This document shows, in pieces, positions 35,241 through 45,193 of a stretch of 50,995 nt of DNA. Each line of letters starts with the position of its first letter. Position 1 is the first letter of the stretch. The translations under genes were made by a program, and so were the position numbers. Origin of the DNA: Terriglobales bacterium (lineage in GTDB: Bacteria; Acidobacteriota; Terriglobia; Terriglobales; Acidobacteriaceae); contig DATHMF010000035.1 in NCBI GenBank assembly GCA_035487355.1, positions 1-50,995 of the forward strand, written 5' to 3'. Below the pieces are notes generated by a model, which was not told the DNA's origin, made no database searches, and worked only from the letters and a program-made list of their open reading frames with translations.

Positions 35241-36401
35241 TTAAGAACGCGCCCGAAACTGCCGCGCAAATTCCCGAATATCCTGGACCAGCAACTCCGG
35301 CTCCTCCCAGGCTGCGAAGTGGCCTCCTTTGGGCATGGTTGTCCAGCGGGCAATATCGTAAACCCGTTCGACCCAGCTTCTGACCGGGAACGGCTCTTCT
35401 TTCGGGAACCTGGCTACGGCGGTGGGAGTAGAAATCCTCTCCCCTTTGCCGAAGTGCAAAGGAGCCTGGCGGCGTTCAAAGTACAGGCGCATGGAAGAGC
35501 CCGTGGTTTCGGTGAGCCAATACAAGCTCACGTTGGCCAGCAAGTCGTCTTTGCTGAACCGGCGCTCCACGTCGCCGTCGCAGTCTGACCAGTCGCGGAA
35601 CTTATCAATCAGCCACGCTGCCAGGCCCATGGGCGAGTCATGCAGGGCAAACGCCAGGGTTTGCGGTTGAGTGTTTTGTACGGTGCAGTATCCTCCCTTT
35701 TCTTCGAACCAGCGGGCGTCCTCCACTTGAGACCGGAGTTCTTCTTCCGTCATGGGCGACTCGGCCACATCCACGTAGGGGTGGTACGAACCCGGGATGT
35801 AGTTCAAGTGAAGACCGAGCACGTGCTCCTTGTGCTTCCAGGCAAGGACGGTGGAAACATTTGCGCCGAAGTCGCCGCCCTGCGCGAGGAACTTCGGGTA
35901 ACCGAGTTCCTGCATCAGCTTTACCCAAATCCCGGCGATCTTGAAGGTATTCATTCCTGGCTGTTCGGGCCGGCCGGAAAAGCCGAAGCCTGGCAACGAA
36001 GGGACGACAACGTCGAATGAATCATTCGGGCCTGCTCCGAAGGCCTGTGGATCTGTGAGCAGCGGCACCACCCTCAACATCTCGATAAACGATCCGGGCC
36101 AGCCGTGGGTGAGCAGGATAGGCAGAGGGCGAGGGCCGCGTCCGTGGACATGGATGAAGTGAACTTGCAGCCCGTCGGCCTGAAAGCGGTAATGAGGCAG
36201 CTTGTTCCACTCCGCTTCATGCCGGCGCCAATCGAAGCGGTTCAGCCAGTAGTCGCGAATGGTGTGCATGTAGGCGAGATCGAGGCCATAGGCCCATCCC
36301 GAATGCGGTATCGCGTCCGGCCACCGGGTCCGGATCAGGCGCTCTTTGAGATCGGAGAGCGCTGCGTCAGAGATATTGATTTTAAAAGGTTCGATTGCCA
36401 T
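35241..36401 (-). CDS. Epoxide hydrolase (alpha/beta hydrolase with EHN domain)
   Basis: 386 residues from the ATG at 36401 (MAIEPFKINISDAALSDLKERL), the start of the EHN domain; the open frame to 36458 adds an unlikely leader. The oxyanion motif HGWPGSFIEML and the nucleophile elbow AQGGDFGANVS, with Asp, identify an epoxide hydrolase rather than an esterase. The catalytic His is in MPKGGHFAAWEEPELL. The lid contains the usual tyrosine-rich segment. It resembles microsomal-type epoxide hydrolases, which open epoxides to diols. Divergent from tgt. Confidence 0.92.
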   Translation of the reverse strand: MAIEPFKINISDAALSDLKERLIRTRWPDAIPHSGWAYGLDLAYMHTIRDYWLNRFDWRRHEAEWNKLPHYRFQADGLQVHFIHVHGRGPRPLPILLTHGWPGSFIEMLRVVPLLTDPQAFGAGPNDSFDVVVPSLPGFGFSGRPEQPGMNTFKIAGIWVKLMQELGYPKFLAQGGDFGANVSTVLAWKHKEHVLGLHLNYIPGSYHPYVDVAESPMTEEELRSQVEDARWFEEKGGYCTVQNTQPQTLAFALHDSPMGLAAWLIDKFRDWSDCDGDVERRFSKDDLLANVSLYWLTETTGSSMRLYFERRQAPLHFGKGERISTPTAVARFPKEEPFPVRSWVERVYDIARWTTMPKGGHFAAWEEPELLVQDIREFARQFRARS

Positions 36402-36507
36402 GCGGGGTGTTGAGTTCCTTTTTGCATTGAAAATTGTACTCTGATCGACAGATTTCATTTTGCAGCACGCAATGCAGGATTACGTCCGCACGATAGAATC
36501 AAGAGGA

Positions 36508-37803
36508 ATGTCGCTCTCTTTTCAAATCGAGGCCAGGTGCGGCGAGGCGCGTGCGGGCAGACTCATTACACCTCACGGTGAGGTGGAAACCCCGGTCTTC
36601 ATGCCGTGCGGAACCCTGGGCTCGGTGAAGGGAGTGCCGCAGGAGATTCTGGAAGAGCTGGGTGTCGAGATTCTGCTGGGTAATACCTATCATTTATACC
36701 TGCGCCCCGGGGCTGCGCAGGTGCGGCAGCTTGGTGGCTTGCACAAGTTCATGTCCTGGGAGCGGGCCTTGCTGACCGATTCGGGAGGATTCCAGGTTTT
36801 CAGCCTGAGCCAACTGCGCAAGGTCAGCGAAGAGGGTGTGGAGTTTCGCTCGCATCTCGATGGCTCAACGCACATGTTCACTCCGGAGAGCACCATGGCG
36901 GCGCAGATTTCCCTGGGCGCCGATATCATCATGGCGTTCGATGAGTGCACTGAATTTCCCGCCGAGCGACGCCGCGCACAACAATCCATGGAGCTGACCG
37001 TGCGCTGGGCAGAGCGCAGCAAAAAACATTTTGAGGCGCACAAACATGAGGTTCCGTGGATATTGTCGGAGAACCGAGAAATCCCGCAGGGGCTAAAGCC
37101 CGCAAGCTTAGCGGGCTTTTCGGCACGACTAAAGTCGTGCCCTGATACAAAGCTCCGCGAAGAAAATGTGTCTGAGATGTCTGAGATAGTTTCTCAAAAG
37201 ATAGTTTCTGGAAACTCGAAACTTGAAACTGGAAACTGCACGCAGTCCCTCTTCGGTATCGTGCAGGGCGGCATATACACAGATCTCCGGAAGCAATCGG
37301 CCGAGCAGATCGTCGCTATGGACTTCCCTGGCTACGCCATCGGCGGGTTGAGCGTGGGCGAGCCACGGGCGTTGACGGAAGAAGTCCTGCATTCCACCTT
37401 ACCTTGCCTGCCCAAAGAAAAGCCCCGCTACGTCATGGGCGTAGGTACGCCTGAGGAGATTGTGCGCTATGCGCTCATGGGGGTGGACATGATGGATTGC
37501 GTGCTGCCCACACGCGCTGCCCGCCACGGGTTGCTCTATACCTCCGAGGGCAAGGTCAACATCAAGAATGCGCGTTATGCCCAGGACCAATCGCCGTTAG
37601 ACCCCAATTGCGGATGCCGGGTCTGTGCCCGCTACACCCGCGCCTATCTGCGCCATCTGTATGCCAACGGAGAGGTGCTGGCCATGGTTCTGAACAGCAT
37701 TCATAATCTAGCCTTCTATCTTGACACCATGCGCAGGGTGCGTCATTCTATAAGACTTGGGGATATCTCAGCGCTCCACTCTGCTATCCAGTCACGAGCC
37801 TGA
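36508..37803 (+). CDS. tgt: tRNA-guanine transglycosylase with an in-frame repeat insertion
   Basis: Bacterial Tgt exchanges G34 for preQ1 in queuosine tRNAs. The start at 36508 (MSLSFQIEARCGEARAGRL) fits the family; the frame is open to 36460. Catalytic and binding motifs are intact: TPVFMPCGTLGSVKGV, LLTDSGGFQVFSLS (Asp nucleophile region), MAFDECTEFP, LFGIVQGGIYTDLR, GLSVGEP, MGVGTPEEI, MMDCVLPTRAARHG and a CxCxxC zinc site (NCGCRVCARYTRAYLRHL). At 431 residues it is about 55 residues too long: between ERSKKHFEAH and SLFGIVQG lies an insert encoded by two intergenic-type repeats (37054-37236). First gene of tgt-yajC-secD-secF, the order known from E. coli. Confidence 0.96.
   Translation: MSLSFQIEARCGEARAGRLITPHGEVETPVFMPCGTLGSVKGVPQEILEELGVEILLGNTYHLYLRPGAAQVRQLGGLHKFMSWERALLTDSGGFQVFSLSQLRKVSEEGVEFRSHLDGSTHMFTPESTMAAQISLGADIIMAFDECTEFPAERRRAQQSMELTVRWAERSKKHFEAHKHEVPWILSENREIPQGLKPASLAGFSARLKSCPDTKLREENVSEMSEIVSQKIVSGNSKLETGNCTQSLFGIVQGGIYTDLRKQSAEQIVAMDFPGYAIGGLSVGEPRALTEEVLHSTLPCLPKEKPRYVMGVGTPEEIVRYALMGVDMMDCVLPTRAARHGLLYTSEGKVNIKNARYAQDQSPLDPNCGCRVCARYTRAYLRHLYANGEVLAMVLNSIHNLAFYLDTMRRVRHSIRLGDISALHSAIQSRA
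37054..37236 (+). repeat. Palindromic repeat insertion inside tgt
   Basis: Encodes the extra tgt residues. It contains GGGGCTAAAGCCCGC, then AAAGCCCGC/GCGGGCTTT arms around AAGCTTA, then the perfect hairpin GGCACGAC-TAAA-GTCGTGCC, then CTGATAC, and a second family GGAAACTCGAAACTTGAAAC. The first resembles the repeats at 26409-26466, the second those at 47421-47470. All 61 codons stay open. Confidence 0.85.
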
Positions 37804-38035
37804 ACTCCCTTGGGTGAGCGCGCAGCGAGCGCCGAGAAAAGCGCGAGGGCGCAGCAAAGCTTTGCGGAGCCCTTAGATAGAAGCAGCAGCACGCCTTCCG
37901 TTCGAGAACCCTTGTAGAAAGGTCTTCCCCCGGGCTGGAAACGTGTGTTGGGTTGCGTGTGGGGCAGTTACCGGCTGGTTCGCCGGAGCTATTGAGTCCT
38001 GGAAAGAGACGGCTAGGTAGCCGGAACACTTCAAA

Positions 38036-38362
38036 ATGGAAATTTCGCAGGTTATCGCAATGTTACAGGCGCCGGGAGGCGGTGCCGGCATCTATACCTT
38101 TCTGCCGGTTGTCGCCATGCTGGTGTTTGCTTATTTAATTTTGATTCTTCCGCAACAGCGCCGCCAGAAAAAATGGCAGGCCATGCTGGATGGCCTGAAG
38201 ACCGGCGACAAGGTGATCACCAGCGGCGGCCTGCGCGGCACGGTCATCGCGCTGAAAGAGGATGCGGTGCATCTGCGCGTGCCCCCGGACAATCTTCGCA
38301 TCGAAGTTTCCAAATCATCTGTCGTCTCTCTTGCGCAAGGGGAAGAGAGTGAGAAGAAGTAG
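38036..38362 (+). CDS. yajC: Preprotein translocase accessory protein YajC
   Basis: 108 residues. One N-terminal membrane span (FLPVVAMLVFAYLILILPQQ) is followed by the signature QQRRQKKWQAMLDGLKTGDKVITSGGLRGTV and a small cytoplasmic domain. YajC joins SecD and SecF in the holo-translocon. It is 2 bp from secD and the first of the Sec genes after tgt. The 232-bp gap before it has GCGCGCAGCGAGCGC-type repeats but no clear promoter. Confidence 0.96.
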   Translation: MEISQVIAMLQAPGGGAGIYTFLPVVAMLVFAYLILILPQQRRQKKWQAMLDGLKTGDKVITSGGLRGTVIALKEDAVHLRVPPDNLRIEVSKSSVVSLAQGEESEKK

Positions 38363-38364
38363 TC

Positions 38365-39984
38365 ATGATGCAGAGAAATTTACTCGGTAAAACAGCTTTT
38401 ATCATCGCGGTCCTGCTCATTTTTGTTTATGGCATCTTCGGCATACCGCAAAAGTGGAATGGCGAAGGCCTGAAGCAGGCCCTGCTCGATCGCATTCACC
38501 TCGGCCTGGATTTGAAGGGCGGGACGCACCTGATTTTGCAGGTGATGGTGAATGATGCCGTAAATGCCGACTCGGATGTAACCACCGAACGGCTCAAAGA
38601 GTCGCTCAACAAGAACAATGTTGCTTATGGAGAGATTTATAAGCCCGACCCGGCCAATCATCCTGAGCAAATCGCCATCAAAGGCATCCCGGCCAGCGCC
38701 ATCGCTAACCTTCGCAATAATGTTCTTGCCAGCTACCCGCAATATGACATCAGTACGGGCGCGGACAACAGCTACTTGCTTACCTTGAAGAGCACCCGGG
38801 TGAGCGAAATCAAACAACAGGCCGTAACCCAGGCCATTGAGACCATTCGCCAGCGCGTGGATGCTCTGGGCGTGAGCGAACCGTTAATCGAAGAGCACGG
38901 TTTGGGAAATTATCAGATTGTGGTCCAGCTTCCGGGAGTGGATCCGGACCGCGCCATAACCATTATTCAGTCCACCGCCATGCTGGAAGTCCGCGGAGCC
39001 ATTGATCAGCGGGTTTATCCTTCTGAACAAGAAGCGCTGCAGGCGCACCCCGGCGGCCTGCCTCCCAATGCGGTCCTGGTTCACGGCAGCAGCATCGGGG
39101 CACGGGACACAGCACCCAAAGATTTAGTCTATGTTCTGAATCGCAGCTCGGTGATTACCGGCCGCGATATCCGCGATGCTGAGACTTCAACCAAGGATAC
39201 CGGCGCACCCATCGTCAATTTTTACCTTACCAATGATGGAGGCGAGCGCTTCAAAGCCTTCACCGGCGCCCATGTAGGCGATTACATGGCCATCGTGCTG
39301 GATAATCGCGTGGTTGAGTTTGCCACCATTAAGTCGGAAATTGGAGATTCTGGATTGATCGAGGGAGGCTTCACCGCAGAGACCGCTAAAGACCTCACCA
39401 TCAAGCTGCGCTCCGGTGCGCTGCCTGCGGGAATCCAAATTCTGCAAAAGGAGATTGTGGGTCCGTCGTTGGGCGCGGACTCCATCCGCCAGGGCGTGAC
39501 CGCAGCGGTGATAGGCATGTCGGTGGTGATGCTCTTCATGCTTATCTATTACCGGTTCTCTGGAATCAATGCCGACCTGGCGCTGATTCTGAATCTAGTG
39601 ATTCTGCTCGGGTTCCTGGGCTTCAGCGGCGCTACACTGACTTTGCCCGGCATTGCCGGCGTTATCCTGACCATTGGTATGGGCGTAGATTCTAACGTGC
39701 TCATCTTCGAGCGCATTCGGGAAGAGCTGCGCAATGGTAAAACCCCGGCTGCAGCCGTGGACCAGGGTTTCGGCAAGGCCTGGCTCACAATCATTGATAC
39801 GCACGTGACCACGATTGTTTCTGCCTTCATTCTGATCATATTTGGCACCGGGCCGGTGCGCGGATTTGCAATTACCCTGTGCTTTGGTCTGCTGGCCAAT
39901 ATTTTTACCGCGGTCTTCGTCTCGCGCGTAATTTTTGACGCCGGCCTGCAACGCAAGGAGCGGGGTGAAGCATTAAGTATCTAA
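38365..39984 (+). CDS. secD: Protein translocase subunit SecD
   Basis: 539 residues. SecDF uses the proton gradient to pull secreted proteins through SecYEG. Visible marks: one N-terminal membrane span, the D1 motif LGLDLKGGTHLILQV, the large periplasmic P1 domain (QRVDALGVSEPLIEEHG and IVVQLPGVDPDRA), and the C-terminal five-span region with LTLPGIAGVILTIGMGVDSNVLIFERIREEL (functional Asp/Arg) and TTIVSAFILIIFGTGPVRGFA. Part of tgt-yajC-secD-secF. Confidence 0.97.
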   Translation: MMQRNLLGKTAFIIAVLLIFVYGIFGIPQKWNGEGLKQALLDRIHLGLDLKGGTHLILQVMVNDAVNADSDVTTERLKESLNKNNVAYGEIYKPDPANHPEQIAIKGIPASAIANLRNNVLASYPQYDISTGADNSYLLTLKSTRVSEIKQQAVTQAIETIRQRVDALGVSEPLIEEHGLGNYQIVVQLPGVDPDRAITIIQSTAMLEVRGAIDQRVYPSEQEALQAHPGGLPPNAVLVHGSSIGARDTAPKDLVYVLNRSSVITGRDIRDAETSTKDTGAPIVNFYLTNDGGERFKAFTGAHVGDYMAIVLDNRVVEFATIKSEIGDSGLIEGGFTAETAKDLTIKLRSGALPAGIQILQKEIVGPSLGADSIRQGVTAAVIGMSVVMLFMLIYYRFSGINADLALILNLVILLGFLGFSGATLTLPGIAGVILTIGMGVDSNVLIFERIREELRNGKTPAAAVDQGFGKAWLTIIDTHVTTIVSAFILIIFGTGPVRGFAITLCFGLLANIFTAVFVSRVIFDAGLQRKERGEALSI

Positions 39985-40048
39985 GTGAGGCATTGAGCTC
40001 AAACGACCCCAAGGGTCTAAATGCCAATGCAATCTAAGGATTGAACAA

Positions 40049-41254
40049 GTGGAATTTTTTAAGAATACCAACATAGATTTTCTCGGCAAGAAGTGGTACT
40101 TCCTGGCCTTTTCGCTGGTCTTCAGCATAGCCGGCGTGCTCTCAATCATGTTCTGGCACCACATCCCCCTGGGGGTGGAATTTAACGGCGGTACCCAGGT
40201 GGATGTGAAGTTTGCCAGTACGCCCGATCTGGACTTGATCCGCAAAGATCTGGATCGTGCCGGCCTGCACGACCCCCGCCTGCAGCCTTATGGTCTCGCG
40301 GCCAACCACGAGGTCCTGATTACTTTGTCGCAGAAAGAAACCAGCGAAGCAGCCCTTGACCAGGGCGAAAAACAAATCATTCAAGCGCTGACCAGCAATG
40401 CTCCCCAGGACAAGCTGGACCTCAATAACTCAAACCGGGACAGTATTGCCGACGCGCTCGTCAAGCGTGACCCGCTGCACCTGGGCGTCACTGTTGGCGG
40501 GCGCTACCAGGCTGAGGCGCAGAAGATTGTAGATTACCGTGACAAGGTAAAGGGCGGCGTGTTGAACAGCCTGGACGAACTGAAAACTGTAACGTCTCCT
40601 GAAGTCGTGAGCGCTTTGCAGAATGACTTTTTCCTCTCAAATTTTGGCGTGCGCGGCGTGGAAATTGTAGGCCCGCAGGTAGGCGCCCAGCTTCGGAAGC
40701 AGGCAATATTGGCGGTCCTGTATTCGCTGGCCGGAATGCTGGTGTACCTATGGTTCCGCTTTGAATTGATTTATGGCGTGGCTGCGGTGGTGGCGGTTTT
40801 TCACGATACTTTAATCACCATCGGCGCTTTCTCCTTGACGAATCAAGAGATTAGTCTTACGGTTATTGCCGCCATCCTTACGTTGATCGGCTACTCCATG
40901 AACGACACGATTGTGGTCTTTGACCGCATCCGTGAAAACGTGAAGCTGATGCGGCGTGAGAATTTGGCAGAGATTGTTAATAAAAGCATCAATCAGACCC
41001 TGAGCCGGACAATCCTGACCTCAGGGCTGACGTTCTTGACCGTGCTTTCACTGTATCTCTTTGGGGGTGAGGTACTTAAGGGTTTTTCTTTCGCTCTGGT
41101 GGTAGGAATCCTGATTGGTACTTACTCCTCGATTGCCATTGCGGCACCCATGCTGGTGGCCTATCAAGAGTGGCGCATTAGCCGATCTGGAAGACGCCTG
41201 GAGCCTGTGGCCATTGATTCCGGGCGCAAAGAAAAGGTTCGAGTCAAGGCGTAA
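40049..41254 (+). CDS. secF: Protein translocase subunit SecF
   Basis: 401 residues from a GTG start with TAAGGA upstream. The partner of SecD. It has an N-terminal span, the motif GVEFNGGTQVDV, a periplasmic domain somewhat larger than in E. coli SecF, and five spans with LTLIGYSMNDTIVVFDRIRENV, the signature sequence, and NQTLSRTILTSGLTFLTVLSLYLFGGEVLKGF. The tail is basic. It ends the translocase operon; the next gene, tonB, lies 205 bp away with its own likely promoter. Confidence 0.97.
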   Translation: MEFFKNTNIDFLGKKWYFLAFSLVFSIAGVLSIMFWHHIPLGVEFNGGTQVDVKFASTPDLDLIRKDLDRAGLHDPRLQPYGLAANHEVLITLSQKETSEAALDQGEKQIIQALTSNAPQDKLDLNNSNRDSIADALVKRDPLHLGVTVGGRYQAEAQKIVDYRDKVKGGVLNSLDELKTVTSPEVVSALQNDFFLSNFGVRGVEIVGPQVGAQLRKQAILAVLYSLAGMLVYLWFRFELIYGVAAVVAVFHDTLITIGAFSLTNQEISLTVIAAILTLIGYSMNDTIVVFDRIRENVKLMRRENLAEIVNKSINQTLSRTILTSGLTFLTVLSLYLFGGEVLKGFSFALVVGILIGTYSSIAIAAPMLVAYQEWRISRSGRRLEPVAIDSGRKEKVRVKA

Positions 41255-41459
41255 ATTGCACTAATATAGGTGTCTTAAATTAGGTGTTCTTACCAGCCCC
41301 CCTGGAAGGTTATAAGCAAAAGCAAGCAGAATTGAAAATTAATGGCTTTTTTACAGTGAAAAATGGGAACTTTATTGGGTATGTCTGGTGTCTAAGGTAA
41401 TGGTGAATACCGAATAAACGGAGAGACACTCTGTTGACCCATTTCCTGGGAGATGAAGT

Positions 41460-42188
41460 ATGTTTGAAGATAGCCTGATTGAATCGTCGGGTAGACTAAA
41501 AACCAAGCGCGGTTGGACGACATCATTCGCCACAGTCCTGCTGCTTCTTGTGATCTTTACCCTCTGTCTGATTCCGCTGATCTACACAGAAGTACTACCT
41601 AAGCAAATCATAGCGACATTCCTGGTGGCACCGCCGCCGCCTCCACCGCCACCGCCGCCAATGGCAGTCATCAAAGTAACGAAAATTGAGACCGAGTTGG
41701 AAAACGGCGCGTTGCGCACCCCCACCAAGATCCCTGAGAAAATCAAGATCGTGAAGGAAGAGGAAGCGCCACCTGCCGCCGCCGCGGGCTTTGTGCCCGG
41801 CGGAGTTACCGGCGGAGTCCCGGGTGGTGGTATGGGTGGAGTTATTGGCAGCCTGATCGGCGGCACCGGTAGCGTTCCCAAAGTCACTTTGAACCGCGTG
41901 CGCGTGTCGGGCGGTGTTGTAGAAGGCAACCTGATTCACAAAGTGGTGCCTCCGTATCCGCCGCTGGCCAAGACGGCCCGTATTCAGGGCACGGTCGTGT
42001 TGCATGCCATCATCAGCAAGCAGGGTAACGTGGAGAACCTGAATGTGATCAGTGGCCACCCCATGCTCGTGCAATCAGCTTTGGATGCCGTCAAGCAGTG
42101 GAAGTACAGACCGTATATTTTGAACGGCGAGCCGGTTGAGGTAGAGACGACGGTCACCGTCAACTTTAACCTGACGGGTGGAGCATAG
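41460..42188 (+). CDS. tonB: Energy transducer TonB
   Basis: 242 residues. A single N-terminal membrane span at about 22-44 is followed by a run of ten prolines (APPPPPPPPPP), a Lys/Glu linker and Gly-rich region, and the TonB C-domain at about 160-238 (VVPPYPPLAKTARIQGTVVL, LVQSALDAVKQWKYRPYILNG). It spans the periplasm to pass proton-motive energy from ExbB/ExbD to outer-membrane receptors such as the one at 22899. GGGAGA precedes the ATG by 6 nt. First of tonB-exbB-exbD-exbD. Confidence 0.95.
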   Translation: MFEDSLIESSGRLKTKRGWTTSFATVLLLLVIFTLCLIPLIYTEVLPKQIIATFLVAPPPPPPPPPPMAVIKVTKIETELENGALRTPTKIPEKIKIVKEEEAPPAAAAGFVPGGVTGGVPGGGMGGVIGSLIGGTGSVPKVTLNRVRVSGGVVEGNLIHKVVPPYPPLAKTARIQGTVVLHAIISKQGNVENLNVISGHPMLVQSALDAVKQWKYRPYILNGEPVEVETTVTVNFNLTGGA

Positions 42189-42368
42189 AATATAGAATTT
42201 TGGGCAGAGATTGGGCAGAGATGAAGCCGCAACTGCCATGATTTGCATCTATCTTTCTTTGCATCTACCCTGGATGACCCTGTTTCCATAAAAAATTTGG
42301 AGCAAGGGAGTCTGGCATACCTGAGTTTAGATTTTTGTATTTAGAACCAAGGAGGAAGGACCATAATT

Positions 42369-43136
42369 ATGTTTCTCGTTAATGTTGCAAGTTTAATGTT
42401 CACCCATGTTGCCGCTTTCGGCATGTGGATGTTCCAGGAGGGCCAGCAGCAGGTGGCTGGATTCGATAACCCACTGGCACTATGGGGCGCCATGGGCTGG
42501 TTTGCCCGCATCATCGTCATCATTCTGTTTGCCATGTCGGCAATTTCAATCGGCGTGATGATTGACCGGGCGTTTGCTTTCAGCGCTGCCCGCAAGCAGT
42601 CGCGTTCGTTCGCCCCGGCCGTGGCCGGTGCGTTGCGTGAAGGCAAAATTGACGAAGCCATTCGCGTGGCCGAGCGCAACAAGAAGAGCCATCTGGCAAA
42701 AGTTGTGACGGCGGGGCTGCAGGAATTCAAGGCCCACACCGAATCTTCTGACATTCCCGGTGAAGAAATCGAGGCTTCCAAGCGCGCCCTGGAGCGTGCC
42801 GAAGCCATTGTGCACGCCGAATTGAAGCGCGGCCTGGGTGGATTGGCCACCATCGGGTCCACTGCCCCGTTCGTGGGGTTGCTGGGCACCGTGGCCGGCA
42901 TTCTGAACGCGTTTATCGGAATTTCAACTTCAAAGGCAACTGGTTTGGCGGCTGTGGCCGGCGGTATCGCTGAAGCCCTGGTCACTACGGCCATCGGACT
43001 GTTCGTGGCCATTCCCGCGGTCTGGATGTTTAACTACTTCACCAATAAAGTAGAAGCATTCGACGTCGAGATGGACAACAGCTCCAGCGAGTTGATTGAC
43101 TACTTCCTGAAGCGCAGCGGCAAAATGCGCAAGTAA
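42369..43136 (+). CDS. exbB: ExbB/TolQ/MotA-type proton channel protein
   Basis: 255 residues with three membrane spans. After the first one comes a cytoplasmic helical region (EVARGKIDEAIRVAERNKKS-like), then the conserved channel half: KRGLGGLATIGSTAPFVGLLGTVAGILNAF and IAEALVTTAIGLFVAIPAVWMFNYF. With ExbD it forms the proton-driven motor for TonB. AAGGA lies 8 nt before the ATG. It could also serve as TolQ; the neighbouring tonB favours ExbB. Confidence 0.94.
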   Translation: MFLVNVASLMFTHVAAFGMWMFQEGQQQVAGFDNPLALWGAMGWFARIIVIILFAMSAISIGVMIDRAFAFSAARKQSRSFAPAVAGALREGKIDEAIRVAERNKKSHLAKVVTAGLQEFKAHTESSDIPGEEIEASKRALERAEAIVHAELKRGLGGLATIGSTAPFVGLLGTVAGILNAFIGISTSKATGLAAVAGGIAEALVTTAIGLFVAIPAVWMFNYFTNKVEAFDVEMDNSSSELIDYFLKRSGKMRK

Positions 43137-43249
43137 ACGTAAGTGCCAGGAACAAAAATTAAGGTCTGACCTCCTCTCGGGTCCGGTGATTAAAAACCGG
43201 GCCCGAATCCATACTTTAGAGACAGATCGCAGGCAGGATTAAAAAGCTT

Positions 43250-43729
<480 letters not shown>

Positions 43730-43817
43730 GGTTAGACCGCGCAGGATAAAACAGTTTAGGCTCTCCTTGCTGGTCGAATTCAGCCGGTGATGGAGCCAAT
43801 GTGAAGGAGAATTTGTT

Positions 43818-44258
43818 ATGGCAATGGCAGTGGGCGGGGGCAAAGGTGGCCCTTCCGCCGACATCAATGTGACTCCCCTGATTGACGTGTTATTGGTGCT
43901 GTTGATCATCTTCATGGTCATCACGCCGCTCACGCCCAAGGGATTGGATGCTCTGGTTCCGCAACCTCCGAAAGATCCGCAGAAGCAACAGGAGCCGAAC
44001 GATCGCACCATTGTGGTGCAGGTGCTGAAAGGCAACGGCAACCGTCCCGACCTGAAGATCAACCAGGACCCGGCTACGTGGGACAATCTGTCCGATACTC
44101 TAAATAACATCTTTAAGACCCGCGCCGAGCGCGTCATGTTTGTCAAAGGCGATAAAGACGTGGATTTTCAGTATGTAGCCCAGGTGATTGATATCGCCCA
44201 TGGTGTGGGTGTGGATAAAGTTGGTCTGATTACAGCCAAGATTGAAGCTGGCCAATAG
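43818..44258 (+). CDS. exbD: ExbD/TolR protein 2
   Basis: 146 residues. DINVTPLIDVLLVLLIIFMVITP is the membrane span with the conserved Asp. The periplasmic domain (RVMFVKGDKDVDFQYVAQVIDIAHGVGVDKVGLIT) is like ExbD 1 but the middle differs. AAGGAG precedes the ATG by 8 nt. ExbD works as a dimer, so the two may form a heterodimer or serve different transducers. Confidence 0.94.
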   Translation: MAMAVGGGKGGPSADINVTPLIDVLLVLLIIFMVITPLTPKGLDALVPQPPKDPQKQQEPNDRTIVVQVLKGNGNRPDLKINQDPATWDNLSDTLNNIFKTRAERVMFVKGDKDVDFQYVAQVIDIAHGVGVDKVGLITAKIEAGQ

Positions 44259-44332
44259 TTTTTCTGAGAAAAAGGGAAAACCGGGCAGGCCAGCAGGCCG
44301 CGGACTTTTTTATGAATGGAACAGGGGAGATG

Positions 44333-45169
44333 ATGAAGAACGTTATGAAAATATGCTTACGAGCCGTTCTAGTCGGGTTGCTCGCATGCATGGTGCTCTC
44401 GGCGACGGGCTGCGACAAGCTCAGGGCGCGCGACCAGTTGAACAAAGGCGTGCAAGCTTACAAGAACGGCCGCTTTGAGGATGCCATTGAGCACTTCAAG
44501 AATTCTGTGGCGCTCGATCCTGATCTCGGTGTAGCGCGTCTTTATCTGGCAACCGCCTACTTTGGCCAGTACGTGCCGGGCGTGGATACACCTGAGAACA
44601 ATCGCAGCGCTGAACAGGCCATCGAGCAATATCAAAAGGTGCTGGAGAGCCAGCCCAACCAAACCAACCGCATCACTGCGCTCAAAGGTATTGCGTCGCT
44701 CTACTTCAACATGAAGAAATTCGACCAGGCCAAGGAGTATCAGCGAAAAGTGCTGGAGCAGGACCCCACAGACCCTGAAGCCTACTACTCCATCGGCGTC
44801 ATTGACTGGACCAAAGCCTATTTCCCACGCCAGGAGGCGCGCCAAAAAATCGGGTTGAAGCCGGAAGAGCCCCTCAAGGATGAGAAAGTCTGCGAAGAAC
44901 TCCGCGGCAAAAATGCGGAGACGGTCAAAGAGGGCGTGGATATGCTCAGCCAGGCCATGAAACTGCGAAAAGATTACGATGATGCCATGGCTTACCTCAA
45001 CCTGATGTATCGCGAAAAAGCCGATATCGAATGCGGCGATCCGCTGCAGCGCACCATAGACCTGAAAACGGCCGATGGATACGTGGAACAGGCCATGGAA
45101 GTCAAGAAGCGCAAGGCCGAAGAAGAAAGCAAGCGGACCGGCGGCATCGTGATGGATGAGAACAAATAG
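44333..45169 (+). CDS. TPR-repeat lipoprotein
   Basis: 278 residues from the ATG at 44333; GGGGAG lies close upstream, and ATGs at 44312 and 44330 are alternatives. A signal peptide with LSATGC suggests lipid attachment at Cys. TPR units follow: AYKNGRFEDAIEHFKNSVALDPDLG, AIEQYQKVLESQPNQTNRITALKGIASLYFNMKKFDQAKEYQRKVLEQDPTDPEAYYSIGVI. The C-terminal part is charged and helical. The gene closes the tonB-exbBD row and may help organise the motor or an outer-membrane assembly; the specific role is not known. Confidence 0.88.
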   Translation: MKNVMKICLRAVLVGLLACMVLSATGCDKLRARDQLNKGVQAYKNGRFEDAIEHFKNSVALDPDLGVARLYLATAYFGQYVPGVDTPENNRSAEQAIEQYQKVLESQPNQTNRITALKGIASLYFNMKKFDQAKEYQRKVLEQDPTDPEAYYSIGVIDWTKAYFPRQEARQKIGLKPEEPLKDEKVCEELRGKNAETVKEGVDMLSQAMKLRKDYDDAMAYLNLMYREKADIECGDPLQRTIDLKTADGYVEQAMEVKKRKAEEESKRTGGIVMDENK

Positions 45170-45193
45170 CAGGCGAAAGAGCAGAATTTTTCC

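Noticed and set aside
41631..41662. Frameshift-prone run at the proline codons of tonB
   Set aside because: The CCG/CCT/CCA codons are mixed and the reading frame is intact through a complete TonB C-domain; a polyproline spacer is normal for TonB.
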